This document shows positions 27,003 to 35,858 of a DNA stretch of 56,476 bases, one piece after another (within the stretch, counting starts at the first letter, position 1; every line of letters starts with the position of its first letter). The notes under the pieces are model-generated. The model saw only the letters and a program-made list of their open reading frames with translations, searched no databases and was not told the DNA's origin. The DNA lies in the NCBI RefSeq assembly GCF_900659865.1, contig NZ_LR213775.1, positions 3,747 to 60,222 of the forward strand, in the 5' to 3' direction. The DNA comes from Hyella patelloides LEGE 07179 (lineage in GTDB: Bacteria > Cyanobacteriota > Cyanobacteriia > Cyanobacteriales > Xenococcaceae). The position numbers were made by a program, and so were the translations under genes.

Positions 27003-27815
27003 TTAATTTCCTATTAATGCCCAATCTTCTGGCAACATATTAGCGATCATTTCAAAACTGCCGTTCCCGTCAGGCTTTAACACATAAGCCATGCCTTGAG
27101 GTGCAGGATAGATACCTGTTGCCGACTCAAAAATATCATCATGACCGACAATAACTGTATTTGTGCCACTGTCTGGTACAGCAGTTAGTAAAGGCATGAC
27201 ATTATTTTTCATTTCTTCTACTTGTTCATTGGTATAGTCTTCAAAAGGAAGAAAATTAAGTGCAGCATTTTTTTCATACTCACCAAAAGCGATACTCGCA
27301 GTTTGCCAAGCACGACAATATTCACTGGAAATCACCTCGCCCACAGGAATAGAATTTTCTTCAAAGGCTTTTTCAATTACTCTTGCTTGTCGCCATCCAT
27401 ATTCACTAAGAGTGCGCTGAGTAGAACAGTTATTTACATCAGCAGTTACTTGATCGGCGTAATCTTGTTCTGTTTGAGCGTGCCGAAAATAGATTACGTA
27501 ACCACCTTGTTTTAACGTACTTAATAATTCACTACTATTGAGTTGGTCTTGAAAATCGGCATTAGCTTCCTCCCCTGGAGTCATCTCGGTAGCTCCTTCA
27601 CCACCTTCGCCACCTTCACCGCCTTCACCGCCTTCACCACCTTCGCCACCTTGAGCAATCAGATTAGCCGTAGCAATATCTTCTGTTAATTGCAGACTAT
27701 TACTAACTTCAGTTTCTTCAACAACTACTTCTACTGCTTGGGTTGCGGAAGCATTAACAACAGTAGCTAAACCGATAGCCAGAAATAATTCTACAGATTT
27801 TAGTTTTTTGTTCAT
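27003..27815 (-). CDS. Exported histidine-phosphatase-like protein with Gly-Gly-Glu tract
   Basis: 270 residues: a signal peptide (MNKKLKSVELFLAIGLATVV, cleavage near ATQA), a tract of about six Gly-Gly-Glu triplets (about residues 56-74, encoded by 9-base-related DNA repeats), then a histidine phosphatase fold. The phosphatase core has YVIYFRHAQTEQDY (Arg111, His112; usual RHG is RHA here), SSEYCRAWQTA and VIVGHDDIF, so both catalytic histidines are present. The acidic tract could bind metal. It lies between the PKHD hydroxylase and porin genes on the same strand, in an iron-linked neighbourhood. Substrate unknown. Confidence 0.82.
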   Translation of the reverse strand: MNKKLKSVELFLAIGLATVVNASATQAVEVVVEETEVSNSLQLTEDIATANLIAQGGEGGEGGEGGEGGEGGEGATEMTPGEEANADFQDQLNSSELLSTLKQGGYVIYFRHAQTEQDYADQVTADVNNCSTQRTLSEYGWRQARVIEKAFEENSIPVGEVISSEYCRAWQTASIAFGEYEKNAALNFLPFEDYTNEQVEEMKNNVMPLLTAVPDSGTNTVIVGHDDIFESATGIYPAPQGMAYVLKPDGNGSFEMIANMLPEDWALIGN

Positions 27816-27988
27816 CACAATATCAATTTCTATTTGTACTAAGGTTGTATATTACTATTAGTGCTATAGATTATCAATAATTTTTAGAATTAGTTAGAAA
27901 CTTATAACAATTAGCAAGAACTGTCTCAACAATCTACAGAGAAAGTGAAACAGCCCTAGCCCTAGAAATTATTTTTGGTGCTTAAGAG

Positions 27989-29596
27989 TTAAAAAGCAAA
28001 TGTGGTGCGGATTGTTCCAATAATCAGATCGTCGTTATTGCTATTGTTATCAGGCGCACTTACCCAAATTACTCCAGGAGTAACAGCAATATTGTCGTTG
28101 AGTTGATATTGATAAAAAGCCTCAACACGGAAAGAAGTATCTTCATCTTCACCAAGGGCATCAATACTAGAATCTGTAACCCAAGGTTCCATCCCAACAA
28201 TTAATCCCGCTAAGTTGCCTTCTTTCCCTAAGTCTGGTAGGGCTAGAGTAGCAGCCCACTGCCAAATAGTTTGTGTTCCGCGATCTATTTGTCCATCTAA
28301 GCTAGAATTAGCAATTACTTTAGACAGACTACCCCACGCACCAACAATAATGCGATCGCTGACTTCCCAAGAAGCTTGTAAGCCATAAGAATCAGAAACA
28401 GTAGAGACTGCTTCGCCGAATTCTTCTTCAGTAAAGGATTGTAGATTAGCAAGGCTACTACCAGTTTCAGTATCACTTTGATCGCGACTATGGGTATATG
28501 TAGCAGCTAGAGTTAAGCTTTCAATAGGGTTAAAAGAAACTTGCCCAATGGCTGTATAAGGAGCGTTGAAGATACCACCGTTATCACTAGGATCGTTGGC
28601 AGGAGATGCTAAATACCCTGCACTCAGTTCAATTTTTTCTCCGAAGCGATGGGTAACGCCCAAACCAGCATCTCCCGCTGGAAGATAAATCGGGCTACGA
28701 GTTCCAAAGGCAGACACTGCCCCTGAACCACCATCCCCATCTAAAACACTGATCGTACTAGCAATATCATCGGCTGCTGTTCCCGCAGCACCTACTATAA
28801 CTTCTGTATTTTCACCAATGGGGAAGGTATAAAACAAGACTTCCAAACCAAGATCGTTATCGGCTGGTTCAGCAAAAGCTAGATCGCCCTGAAAAGTTCC
28901 TGTTTCATCAGCCAAAGAAGGGGCATTGCCTGTGGAAAGACGAGTAAATAGTAAATCATCTCCACTAAAGCTAGTTTCTAACTCTAATCTTACGCGATCG
29001 CCGAGTGTTACTTGACTATCAATATCTTCCGTATCATCGTTTCTTGAGCCAGTGAAGGCATTACTTAAGCCAAAGATTACCTCTCCCGCAAGTTTAGTAG
29101 TGGTGGAAAACTGATTATCTTCAAGAAATGCCGTACGACTTTCTAGGCTATCGATTCTACCGCCAATAGTGGCGAGTTCAGCTTCAAATTCTTGGGTCAA
29201 GCGATTGATAGTATCGATATCTTCTCTGACTACAGCTTCACTAGATGCAATCAAACGTTCAATCTGATTCAAACAAGAGTTTAAACCCGCAGCAAATTCG
29301 TAACGAGATAAAGCTTGAGAACCCCGATAAGTTTGGTTGGGAAAACCTGCAATACAACCATAGCGATCTACTAGAGAGCGTAATGCCTCATAAGCCCAAT
29401 CCGCAGGAGAAACATCTCTTAGTTGATTAACGTTTGTTACCTGATTGAAATTGTTAGTAATGCCTTGATTTTTTCCTTCTTGGCTATATTGTTGCAGTTG
29501 TTGAAAATTAGATTCTGAGGCTGTTTGAGCAACCACTGCATTAGAAAAACCTAGTAACGATGCAGCTACTAGAGCAAAAGTTTTGAAAGTAGACAT
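27989..29596 (-). CDS. Iron-uptake outer-membrane porin (SLH-OprB / SomA type)
   Basis: 535 residues: a signal peptide ending VVAQ, an SLH domain at about residues 56-110 (DVSPADWAYEALRSLVDRYG, GFPNQTYRGSQALSRYEFA), a coiled segment (about 112-155), then an OprB-type beta barrel ending in the C-terminal strand TIRTTFAF with a terminal Phe for outer-membrane insertion. Members of this family carry inorganic iron across cyanobacterial outer membranes. It sits next to ferritin-like, PiuC-like and EfeO-like sequences, which agrees. The barrel could still be a general SomA porin. Confidence 0.88.
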   Translation of the reverse strand: MSTFKTFALVAASLLGFSNAVVAQTASESNFQQLQQYSQEGKNQGITNNFNQVTNVNQLRDVSPADWAYEALRSLVDRYGCIAGFPNQTYRGSQALSRYEFAAGLNSCLNQIERLIASSEAVVREDIDTINRLTQEFEAELATIGGRIDSLESRTAFLEDNQFSTTTKLAGEVIFGLSNAFTGSRNDDTEDIDSQVTLGDRVRLELETSFSGDDLLFTRLSTGNAPSLADETGTFQGDLAFAEPADNDLGLEVLFYTFPIGENTEVIVGAAGTAADDIASTISVLDGDGGSGAVSAFGTRSPIYLPAGDAGLGVTHRFGEKIELSAGYLASPANDPSDNGGIFNAPYTAIGQVSFNPIESLTLAATYTHSRDQSDTETGSSLANLQSFTEEEFGEAVSTVSDSYGLQASWEVSDRIIVGAWGSLSKVIANSSLDGQIDRGTQTIWQWAATLALPDLGKEGNLAGLIVGMEPWVTDSSIDALGEDEDTSFRVEAFYQYQLNDNIAVTPGVIWVSAPDNNSNNDDLIIGTIRTTFAF

Positions 29597-29686
29597 AATG
29601 TAAAATCCTCACACCAATAATTAAGGATGAATGATAAATGATGAATTATGAAGTAGCAGATAGCAAGGGGTAAGTTTTTTTAGTTA

Positions 29687-29923
29687 TCAGTTACCTGTGA
29701 TCGCTGATTCCCAAGCTTCCACCAGGGGTAACTGTTGGATTGCTTGCTCTTTAAAATAAGCTAAACCTCGATCTACCTCTGCTGCATAAGCGTCTGCTTG
29801 AGCAGTTAATCTAGGAAGTTTCCCAGTGCTAGCACTACTCGAACGTCCAACTTGAGATAATAAAGTAGTACCAATTCCTGTTGCTGCTGCAACTTGTAGT
29901 AATTGACGACGATTCCAATTCAT
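29687..29923 (-). pseudogene. Truncated EfeO/EfeM-like Tat-exported protein (N-terminal fragment)
   Basis: 78 residues with a twin-arginine signal (MNWNRRQLLQVAAATGIGT) and the short mature piece AYAAEVDRGLAYFKEQAIQQ, LPLVEAWESAITGN. The mature part looks like the first helix of imelysin-type EfeO/EfeM iron-uptake proteins, which continue for about 250 more residues; here TGA then TAA stop it, and only 90 bases separate it from the porin gene. I infer that an EfeO-like gene was cut down by deletion or mutation. A genuine small Tat protein is the alternative. Confidence 0.55.
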
Positions 29924-30363
29924 GTTTTTGGACTTATTAGAAATTAATTTTGATAGCTAACTAAGATAGCGATCGCTTATATAATGGCAATGATTAGATT
30001 GATTTGTCAATGATTGAAACCAACCACAATATATTATCGTTTATTGCTTGAAGTTAATAAACTTTATCAATAAGCACCGCTATTCGTTTGTTTATCAATC
30101 TTGATGAAGCCATAAAAAAGTAGAAGCAATTCATAAATCACTTCTACCTTCTAAAAAAAACTAAAGCTTACTGAAATATCCAAAAGCTAACTCTTGTGAT
30201 TAAGATTAACTTTAGTTGGTTATAGAATAAAATCAATGGTTTTTGATTTTATTTTAGTTTCCTATTGTTGAGAGAAATCTTAAATTCATCAAACTGTTCG
30301 ATTGGTTATCATAATTTTTTTAATCTTGGAATGACGTAAATTCAGGAAATTTAACGCCACTAA
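29924..30363. other. Intergenic region upstream of the EfeO-like fragment
   Basis: 440 AT-rich bases with a HIP1 site at about 29970, the terminator-like hairpin at 30114-30147 and no reading frame. The part near 29924 is the probable promoter region of the porin and EfeO-like genes. No iron box (Fur-like palindrome) was clear by eye. Confidence 0.4.
30114..30147 (-). terminator. Terminator-like hairpin downstream of the DUF4327 gene
   Basis: GTAGAAG (30120-30126) and CTTCTAC (30141-30147) form a 7-base stem with a 14-base loop; on the minus strand it is followed by TTTTTT. It is 217 bases past the DUF4327 stop. Confidence 0.55.
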
Positions 30364-30606
30364 TTAGTCATTTTCCCATGTTTCGTCTGCAACCAAATCG
30401 CCAATGGAATCCCTGAGTAAATATTCACATCTTTCTAATTGATATTCAATACACACCCATTCGCGAGCGGGAATATATTCACAGAGAGTATATATGGGTT
30501 GCTGACGGCTAACAGTTCCTTTTTCAATCAGATGACGAGCTTCGTCTTTAATGGCATCTATAGAGTAATTAATATAATGGTTGTGGGAGATAGTAGCAAC
30601 GCTCAT
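30364..30606 (-). CDS. DUF4327 family small cyanobacterial protein
   Basis: 80 residues with the family's core IKDEARHLIEKGTVSRQQPI, YTLCEYIPAREWVCIEYQLE, RCEYLLRDSIGDL and an acidic end ETWEND. This is a cyanobacteria-specific family of unknown function. Three cysteines are present (in TLCEY, WVCIE and ERCEY). The gene is monocistronic with a 340-base upstream gap and a possible terminator downstream. Confidence 0.82.
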   Translation of the reverse strand: MSVATISHNHYINYSIDAIKDEARHLIEKGTVSRQQPIYTLCEYIPAREWVCIEYQLERCEYLLRDSIGDLVADETWEND

Positions 30607-30946
30607 GAATAGTCACCGCAATAATTTTTTGTTATCAAGTTACATAATAATAATATAGAACAAATTCTGTGTAGTATGGATAAAATTTTGTCTGTATCCA
30701 ATTTTACAATAATTATTACAATAATATTAGATGTTTGTTACGCTAACTAGGTAAAATTTTGATAAATAAAAAGTTAAAATTCTACGAACTCAGAACACTT
30801 AAAAGCCTTGAGACTTATATTTTAACAATCTTACGTAGTTTAAAAGTCTCAAGATAATTTTCTCAATATTTTCCGTATTTCTAAAGATTTGAAATATTTT
30901 AGTGTTGCTGAATGCATAAGGATTTAAATTTAACGTGCTACTATAA
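30607..30946. other. Intergenic region between DUF4327 and glycosidase genes
   Basis: 340 very AT-rich bases upstream of the DUF4327 gene. The left part should hold its promoter. No structure was recognised. Confidence 0.4.
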
Positions 30947-32599
30947 CTAAAAACCAAAATTATCCATATTGGTTATATATCTGGCTTCTCGATCTTGAGA
31001 GGATGATAAATTAAATAAAGTTTTAAGGGCGATCGCTTGTGCCAGAGCCATTTGACCATAGGTAAAAACCCAAGGTAGATCGGGCTTTAAGCGAGGGAGA
31101 AACCACTCTAAAACGTAAGGACTACCATAGATAATTAAAGCTATAAGGCGATCGCTTCGCGCCAGCCCTTCAGGCTGTCCGCAACGCGCCTCGCCAACGG
31201 CGAGATCGCTTTTTAACAGTTGACTATATTGAGCGATCGCTTCTGAAGTTAAACCCGCACTTCCCCGAAAGGGATTCCCCCGAATAAATAATTGCAGTAA
31301 AGTGGCTTTGCGATCGCTGGAGACAGATTGTAAACTATTCTGGTCGAGAATTTGTCTTTGATAACCTAATTGTTGGGGAATTGCGATCGCTGGTGTGGAT
31401 AAATCGAGAAAATTACTATTTAAAACATCATCAACTACTATTAAATTACGACAAGGGTTATTTGTGGGAATTTGAAGCGGTAAATTACCCCCAGTTTGCA
31501 AAGAATCTTCGATAATTTCTCTTACGACAACCAAACTATTATTTTCATTTTCTATTCCCTCTTCAAGGGGTTTCACTGAAACTTCTCTAGTTGTTTTTCT
31601 TTTAGCTGCGATAATTCTATTTAAAGAGCGATCGATTCTAGCTTCTGAAATTTTTCCTGAGATAACAGCTTGATAAATAGAGTCGATCGCCACTTGAGGA
31701 TTATCGGGCATTAATAAGATATCAACCCCTGCATCGATCGCCATGACTGCAATTTCTTCAGGAGAAGCATATTTAGTGATTCCTCCCATAATTAGCGCAT
31801 CGGTAATAATTAAGCCATTAAAACCCAATTCTTGTCGCAGTTTCCCTGTCAAAATGGATTGAGATAGAGTTGCAGGATGTTCATTGTCCCAAGCAGGTAT
31901 AGTAAGGTGTGCTGTCATCACACTATCTACTCCTTTAGCGATCGCACTTTTAAAAGGAGGTAATTCTATTTCTTGTAAACGAGACTCATCATGATTAATA
32001 ACAGGTAAGTCTAAATGGGAATCTATAGCGGTGTCTCCATGTCCAGGGAAATGCTTAGCTGTGGTTAAAATAGGGTATGGTTGTGCGCCTTCAATAAAAG
32101 CAGTAGTTAAGGGACTTACAATGTCTTGGCGATCGCTAAAAGCTCGAATATTGATTACGGGATTGTTAGGGTTATTATTAACATCCACCACAGGCGCAAG
32201 TAACCAGTTAATGCCAAGGGAAATAGCTTCTTGGGCGGTAATTGCTCCCATCTGTGTGGCATACTTTTGGGCGGTAACCAAGTCTTTTTTGGCGATCGCT
32301 CCTATTGCCATTGGAGGGGGAAACCAGCTTTTACCAGAGAATCTTTGTCCTACACCTTCTTCGATATCGGCTGCAATCAAGAGAGGAGTTTGCGCCCAGG
32401 ATTGTAATTGCTGCGATCGCTCTCTTAGTTCTACCGCACTACCTCCCAACAGAATGACACCACCAAGATTTAATTCTTGTAGCCATTTCTGGAGAGTCTG
32501 GTTATCAGCTTCCCATTGAGGATAAAGTCTTTGGCGATCGCTTAAATATCCGGAAGCACGCACCACAATCATTTGACCAATTTTTGCTTTTAAATTCAT
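30947..32599 (-). CDS. Family 3 glycoside hydrolase, NagZ-like beta-N-acetylhexosaminidase
   Basis: 550 residues. The (beta/alpha)8 domain covers about residues 1-330 with KHFPGHGDTAIDSHLDLP, the His-Asp loop that acts as general acid/base in NagZ-type enzymes, and the nucleophile Asp in LIITDALIMGG. A C-terminal alpha/beta-like domain follows. NagZ-type enzymes remove GlcNAc from peptidoglycan fragments during recycling; cytosolic here as no signal peptide is seen. At about residues 465-485 the frame runs through a GC-rich dispersed repeat (31148-31209), adding an arginine-rich insertion (GEARCGQPEGLARSDR) in the C-terminal domain. Confidence 0.9.
   Translation of the reverse strand: MNLKAKIGQMIVVRASGYLSDRQRLYPQWEADNQTLQKWLQELNLGGVILLGGSAVELRERSQQLQSWAQTPLLIAADIEEGVGQRFSGKSWFPPPMAIGAIAKKDLVTAQKYATQMGAITAQEAISLGINWLLAPVVDVNNNPNNPVINIRAFSDRQDIVSPLTTAFIEGAQPYPILTTAKHFPGHGDTAIDSHLDLPVINHDESRLQEIELPPFKSAIAKGVDSVMTAHLTIPAWDNEHPATLSQSILTGKLRQELGFNGLIITDALIMGGITKYASPEEIAVMAIDAGVDILLMPDNPQVAIDSIYQAVISGKISEARIDRSLNRIIAAKRKTTREVSVKPLEEGIENENNSLVVVREIIEDSLQTGGNLPLQIPTNNPCRNLIVVDDVLNSNFLDLSTPAIAIPQQLGYQRQILDQNSLQSVSSDRKATLLQLFIRGNPFRGSAGLTSEAIAQYSQLLKSDLAVGEARCGQPEGLARSDRLIALIIYGSPYVLEWFLPRLKPDLPWVFTYGQMALAQAIALKTLFNLSSSQDREARYITNMDNFGF
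31148..31209 (-). repeat. Dispersed GC-rich repeat (family B) inside the glycosidase gene
   Basis: 62 bases opening with GCGATCGCTTCGCGCCAGCC and closing with CTCGCCaacGGCGAGATCGC. It is the inverse of the copy at 683-740, with the shared block GCTGTCCGCAACGCGCC. It is read through in frame as about 20 codons. Confidence 0.8.
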
Positions 32600-33318
32600 A
32601 ACTTTGCTTGTGGCTAATGGTTTTTAATATTACTACAATTGGTATTGTTGTGGATAATTCTGAATAGAGATTTGAGGGTAATATGCTATTATTTGCTGAT
32701 TATTTTCTCGATAAAAATCACTAATTAATTTATTCAAATATTCCATGTATGAATATGTTTTATCTTCATTTTTTAACTCGATAAATTGAGGATAAAACAA
32801 AGTCCCTAATCTCAAGAAATAATTATTTTTAGTATTAAAAACTGATTTAACAATATTTTGATATCTTGTAATTTTAATTTCAGGAATTACTTAATATTTA
32901 TGCCTAAAATAAGCAAATTTATTTTGGCAATTCAAATTAAATTTTTTATATGATGTTTATCAGTGTAAATACTTAAATGACTTTACATAAACAATCCCAA
33001 AAAACTGCATAAATATTATTTTTACCATTGATTATTGACTATGATTAATTTATTCACGAGTAAGCAGAATAATAACTTTTATTCATTCACAAAACCTTAA
33101 ATGAAAAACAATTAAGCTATTTCTCAGGTTAAATTAAGTTAATTTGTCTTAAATAAATCTGTAATGTAGAAAAAAAATTAAATTATTAAGTAAAAATGTT
33201 TATTTGATGTGCATAACACTTTATATTCAGATAAATTCAGTGTAAAATCTAGAATTACCCAGAAAAACCCTAACTATCGTTAAAAATCATCAAAATTGAG
33301 TAAAAGGATCGAATATCT
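32600..33318. other. Intergenic region upstream of arsM
   Basis: 719 extremely AT-rich bases. It includes the possible gene remnant at 32633-32890 and the arsM promoter region. No ArsR-type inverted repeat was clear by eye. Confidence 0.4.
32633..32890 (-). pseudogene. Possible gene remnant without start codon
   Basis: A minus-strand frame open for about 85 codons that reads like protein (NNYFLRLGTLFYPQFIELKN, then YSYMEYLNKLISDFYRENN) but has no ATG or GTG near its 5' end, only TTG at 32815. It could be the C-terminal relic of a lost gene or chance in AT-rich DNA. The family is not recognised. Confidence 0.3.
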
Positions 33319-34518
33319 GTGACAGAAACTACCACATCAGCCCAAAATTCTCCTGTAATGTCTTATGACATAGAGTCAGAAGTTTTAGAAAGATATCAAG
33401 AGGGCGCGAAACAACAACAACCGAGTTTATGTTGTCCTACAGAATATGAAGGTAATTATTTGCAAATCTTACCAGAAGAAATTATTGCCAAAGATTATGG
33501 TTGTGGCGATCCTACTCGCTATGTCAATGAAGGTGAAACCGTAGTTGATTTGGGATCGGGTGCTGGTAAAAACTGTTACATATTAGCGCAAAAAGTTGGT
33601 GCAACAGGGAAAATCATTGGTGTTGACTTTAATGATGAAATGTTATCTTTAGCGCGAAAATATCAAGATGAAATTGCTAAAATAATAGGCTATCATAATA
33701 CACAGTTTGTTAAAGGTAAAATTCAAAACTTAAGACTACCTTTAGATAAATTACAAAGCTGGTTAGATAAAAATCCGATCAAGAATATTAATGATCTTAG
33801 TAATTACGAGCAAGAATGCGATCGCTTACGTCAAACAGAAACCTTAATTCCTGATAATAGTGTTGATGTCGTTATTTCCAATTGTGTTTTGAATTTAGTC
33901 AAACCTGAAGACAAGAAACAACTTTTTCAAGAGATTTTTCGGGTTCTTAAACGAGGTGGCAGAGCAGTAATTTCTGATATTGTATGTGATGAAGACCCTA
34001 CTCCTAACATTATAAACGATCCTGAATTATGGAGTGGCTGTATTGCAGGAGCATTTCGTGAAGATAGCTTTTTGAAAATGTTTGAGGATGCAGGATTTTA
34101 TGGAGTAGAAATATTAAAAAGAGAAGAGACACCTTGGCAAGTTATTGATGGTGTTGAATTTCGTTCTATGACTTTAAGGGCTTACAAAGGTAAACAAGGA
34201 GACTGTTGGGAACGCAAACAGGCTATAGTATATAAAGGTCCTTGGAAACAAGTTCAAGATGATGATGGTCATACCTATTGTCGTGGTGAAAAAATGGCAG
34301 TTTGCGATAAGACTTATCAGATTTTAACTAATGCTAATAGTCCTTATGCTAAAGATATTATTGGCATTGAACCTTATGAAAATATTCCTTTAGAAGCAGC
34401 AACAGAATTTAACTGTAAGAATAAAGCAATTCGTCATCCCAAAGAAACTAAAGGGGTTGAATACAAACTTACAAACATGAATGACAGTGATTGTTGCGCT
34501 GCTGGAGAATGCTGTTAA
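33319..34518 (+). CDS. arsM: Arsenite methyltransferase ArsM (arsenosugar pathway type)
   Basis: Methylates As(III) using S-adenosylmethionine. 399 residues. The SAM-binding motif is VVDLGSGAGKNCYILAQ (about 75-91) with IGVDFNDEML. The three arsenic-binding cysteines are in place: Cys62 (YGCGDP), Cys189 (SNCVLNLV) and Cys241 (SGCIAGAF). The C-terminus ends with the thiol-rich DSDCCAAGECC. A GTG start at 33319 is chosen, with AAAGGA about 10 bases upstream; the first internal ATG is codon 14. The gene pairs with arsS downstream, 181 bases away, on the same strand. No arsR, arsB or acr3 gene is nearby. Confidence 0.95.
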   Translation: MTETTTSAQNSPVMSYDIESEVLERYQEGAKQQQPSLCCPTEYEGNYLQILPEEIIAKDYGCGDPTRYVNEGETVVDLGSGAGKNCYILAQKVGATGKIIGVDFNDEMLSLARKYQDEIAKIIGYHNTQFVKGKIQNLRLPLDKLQSWLDKNPIKNINDLSNYEQECDRLRQTETLIPDNSVDVVISNCVLNLVKPEDKKQLFQEIFRVLKRGGRAVISDIVCDEDPTPNIINDPELWSGCIAGAFREDSFLKMFEDAGFYGVEILKREETPWQVIDGVEFRSMTLRAYKGKQGDCWERKQAIVYKGPWKQVQDDDGHTYCRGEKMAVCDKTYQILTNANSPYAKDIIGIEPYENIPLEAATEFNCKNKAIRHPKETKGVEYKLTNMNDSDCCAAGECC

Positions 34519-34568
34519 TTCATCAATCATTGAATATTTATCATTTATTGATTTAGAGCAATCAAGTA

Positions 34569-34628
34569 GGTTGGGCAAAATATTAATTTTTTAATGCTTA
34601 ATTACTCAATTTTAGTAATTTGCCCACC
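34569..34628 (+). repeat. Long hairpin between arsM and arsS
   Basis: GGTTGGGCAAA (34569-34579) and TTTGCCCACC (34619-34628) pair almost completely around a 39-base AT-rich loop. It could be an attenuator, a terminator or a small mobile palindrome. No T-run follows directly. Confidence 0.5.
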
Positions 34629-34699
34629 TTGGACAAAATATTAAGCTCAAAAATATTGTTTGATTTGATATGACTATTACTTGCTAGATATTATAAATA

Positions 34700-35710
34700 A
34701 TGAATACACAAACTTCTCCGATTCCCAACACTTCCTCAATAACTCCCTTTAGAAAAAAGATAAATTATGGCTTAACTAAAAATAAAATCACTGTTCTCCA
34801 AGTAAATTTAGGGCGCAAATGTAATCTTGCTTGTACTCATTGTCATGTAGAAGCTAGCCCCAAAAGAACCGAAGAATTATCTTCCGAAGTTTGTCAACAA
34901 ATTATCGAAATAATTAATCGTTTTCCACAAATTAAAATAGTAGACTTAACTGGTGGTGCGCCAGAAATGAACTATGGTTTTGAAAAAATTGTCGAAGCTG
35001 CAAGAGCAAAAGAAAAAGAAGTAATTGTTCGCTCTAATCTTACTATTTTTTTTGAGTCAGGATATGAATATTTACCAGAATATTTTGCCAAAAACAAACT
35101 ACGAGTTACGGCATCTTTACCTTGTTATTTGGAATCTAATGTAGACAAGCAAAGAGGAACAGGAGTTTATAATCAATCGGTTTTAGCCATCCAAAAATTA
35201 AATCAATTAGGATATGGAACACAAGCTAATTTGATACTTGATTTAGTTTATAATCCAGCATTGCCAAAAGATACCAATTTCTCATTAACACCTAATCAAC
35301 AGCAGCTAGAGCAAGATTATAAAGCTTATCTACTAGAACACTTCAATATTAAATTCAATAATCTTTTTACCATTACTAATATTCCAATTGGTCGCAGTAA
35401 ACAATATTTACAAAGAAAAAATATACATAATGACTATATCAAATTTTTAGAAAGTCATTTTAATTCAGGAACTTTATCTCATGTTATGTGCCGTAATGAG
35501 CTATCAATAGATTATCTGGGTAATATTTACGACTGTGATTTTAATCAGATGGAAAATATCGCAGCTACGGATTCTAGTGGTAAAAAAATAACTATTACTG
35601 ATTTATTAGAAGCTAATAATCTTGACTTAATTACAGAAATTAAAACTGCTAATTACTGTTACGGTTGTACCGCAGGAAGTGGGTCTAGTTGTGGTGGCTC
35701 TTTGACATAA
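34700..35710 (+). CDS. arsS: Radical SAM protein ArsS, arsenosugar biosynthesis
   Basis: 336 residues. The radical-SAM cluster motif is GRKCNLACTHCHVEASP (Cys41, Cys45, Cys48), followed by the glycine-rich LTGGAPEM. The C-terminal part (DUF3641-like) has further cysteines in NIYDCDFNQ and YCYGCTAGSGSSCGGSL. ArsS attaches a 5'-deoxyadenosyl group to dimethylarsenite in arsenosugar formation, acting after ArsM, as shown in Synechocystis. It is co-oriented with arsM, with a hairpin in between, and followed by a terminator. Confidence 0.95.
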   Translation: MNTQTSPIPNTSSITPFRKKINYGLTKNKITVLQVNLGRKCNLACTHCHVEASPKRTEELSSEVCQQIIEIINRFPQIKIVDLTGGAPEMNYGFEKIVEAARAKEKEVIVRSNLTIFFESGYEYLPEYFAKNKLRVTASLPCYLESNVDKQRGTGVYNQSVLAIQKLNQLGYGTQANLILDLVYNPALPKDTNFSLTPNQQQLEQDYKAYLLEHFNIKFNNLFTITNIPIGRSKQYLQRKNIHNDYIKFLESHFNSGTLSHVMCRNELSIDYLGNIYDCDFNQMENIAATDSSGKKITITDLLEANNLDLITEIKTANYCYGCTAGSGSSCGGSLT

Positions 35711-35737
35711 TTTTTAGTAATTACATTGCCAAAAAAT

Positions 35738-35763
35738 AAAGTAGCCTTTTGAGAGACTACTTT
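35738..35763. terminator. Terminator between convergent arsS and rpe
   Basis: AAAGTAG (35738-35744) and CTACTTT (35757-35763) with a 12-base loop. An A-run on the left gives a T-run for minus-strand transcripts, so it may serve both genes. Confidence 0.6.
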
Positions 35764-35858
35764 GATTAAATTGAATTGAACTTCGCTAAATTAAAAAAAT
35801 TATCGATTGCATTGTGCCTAGTCCTCAGCAAGATTGCTTTTTTAATATTTACAAATAC

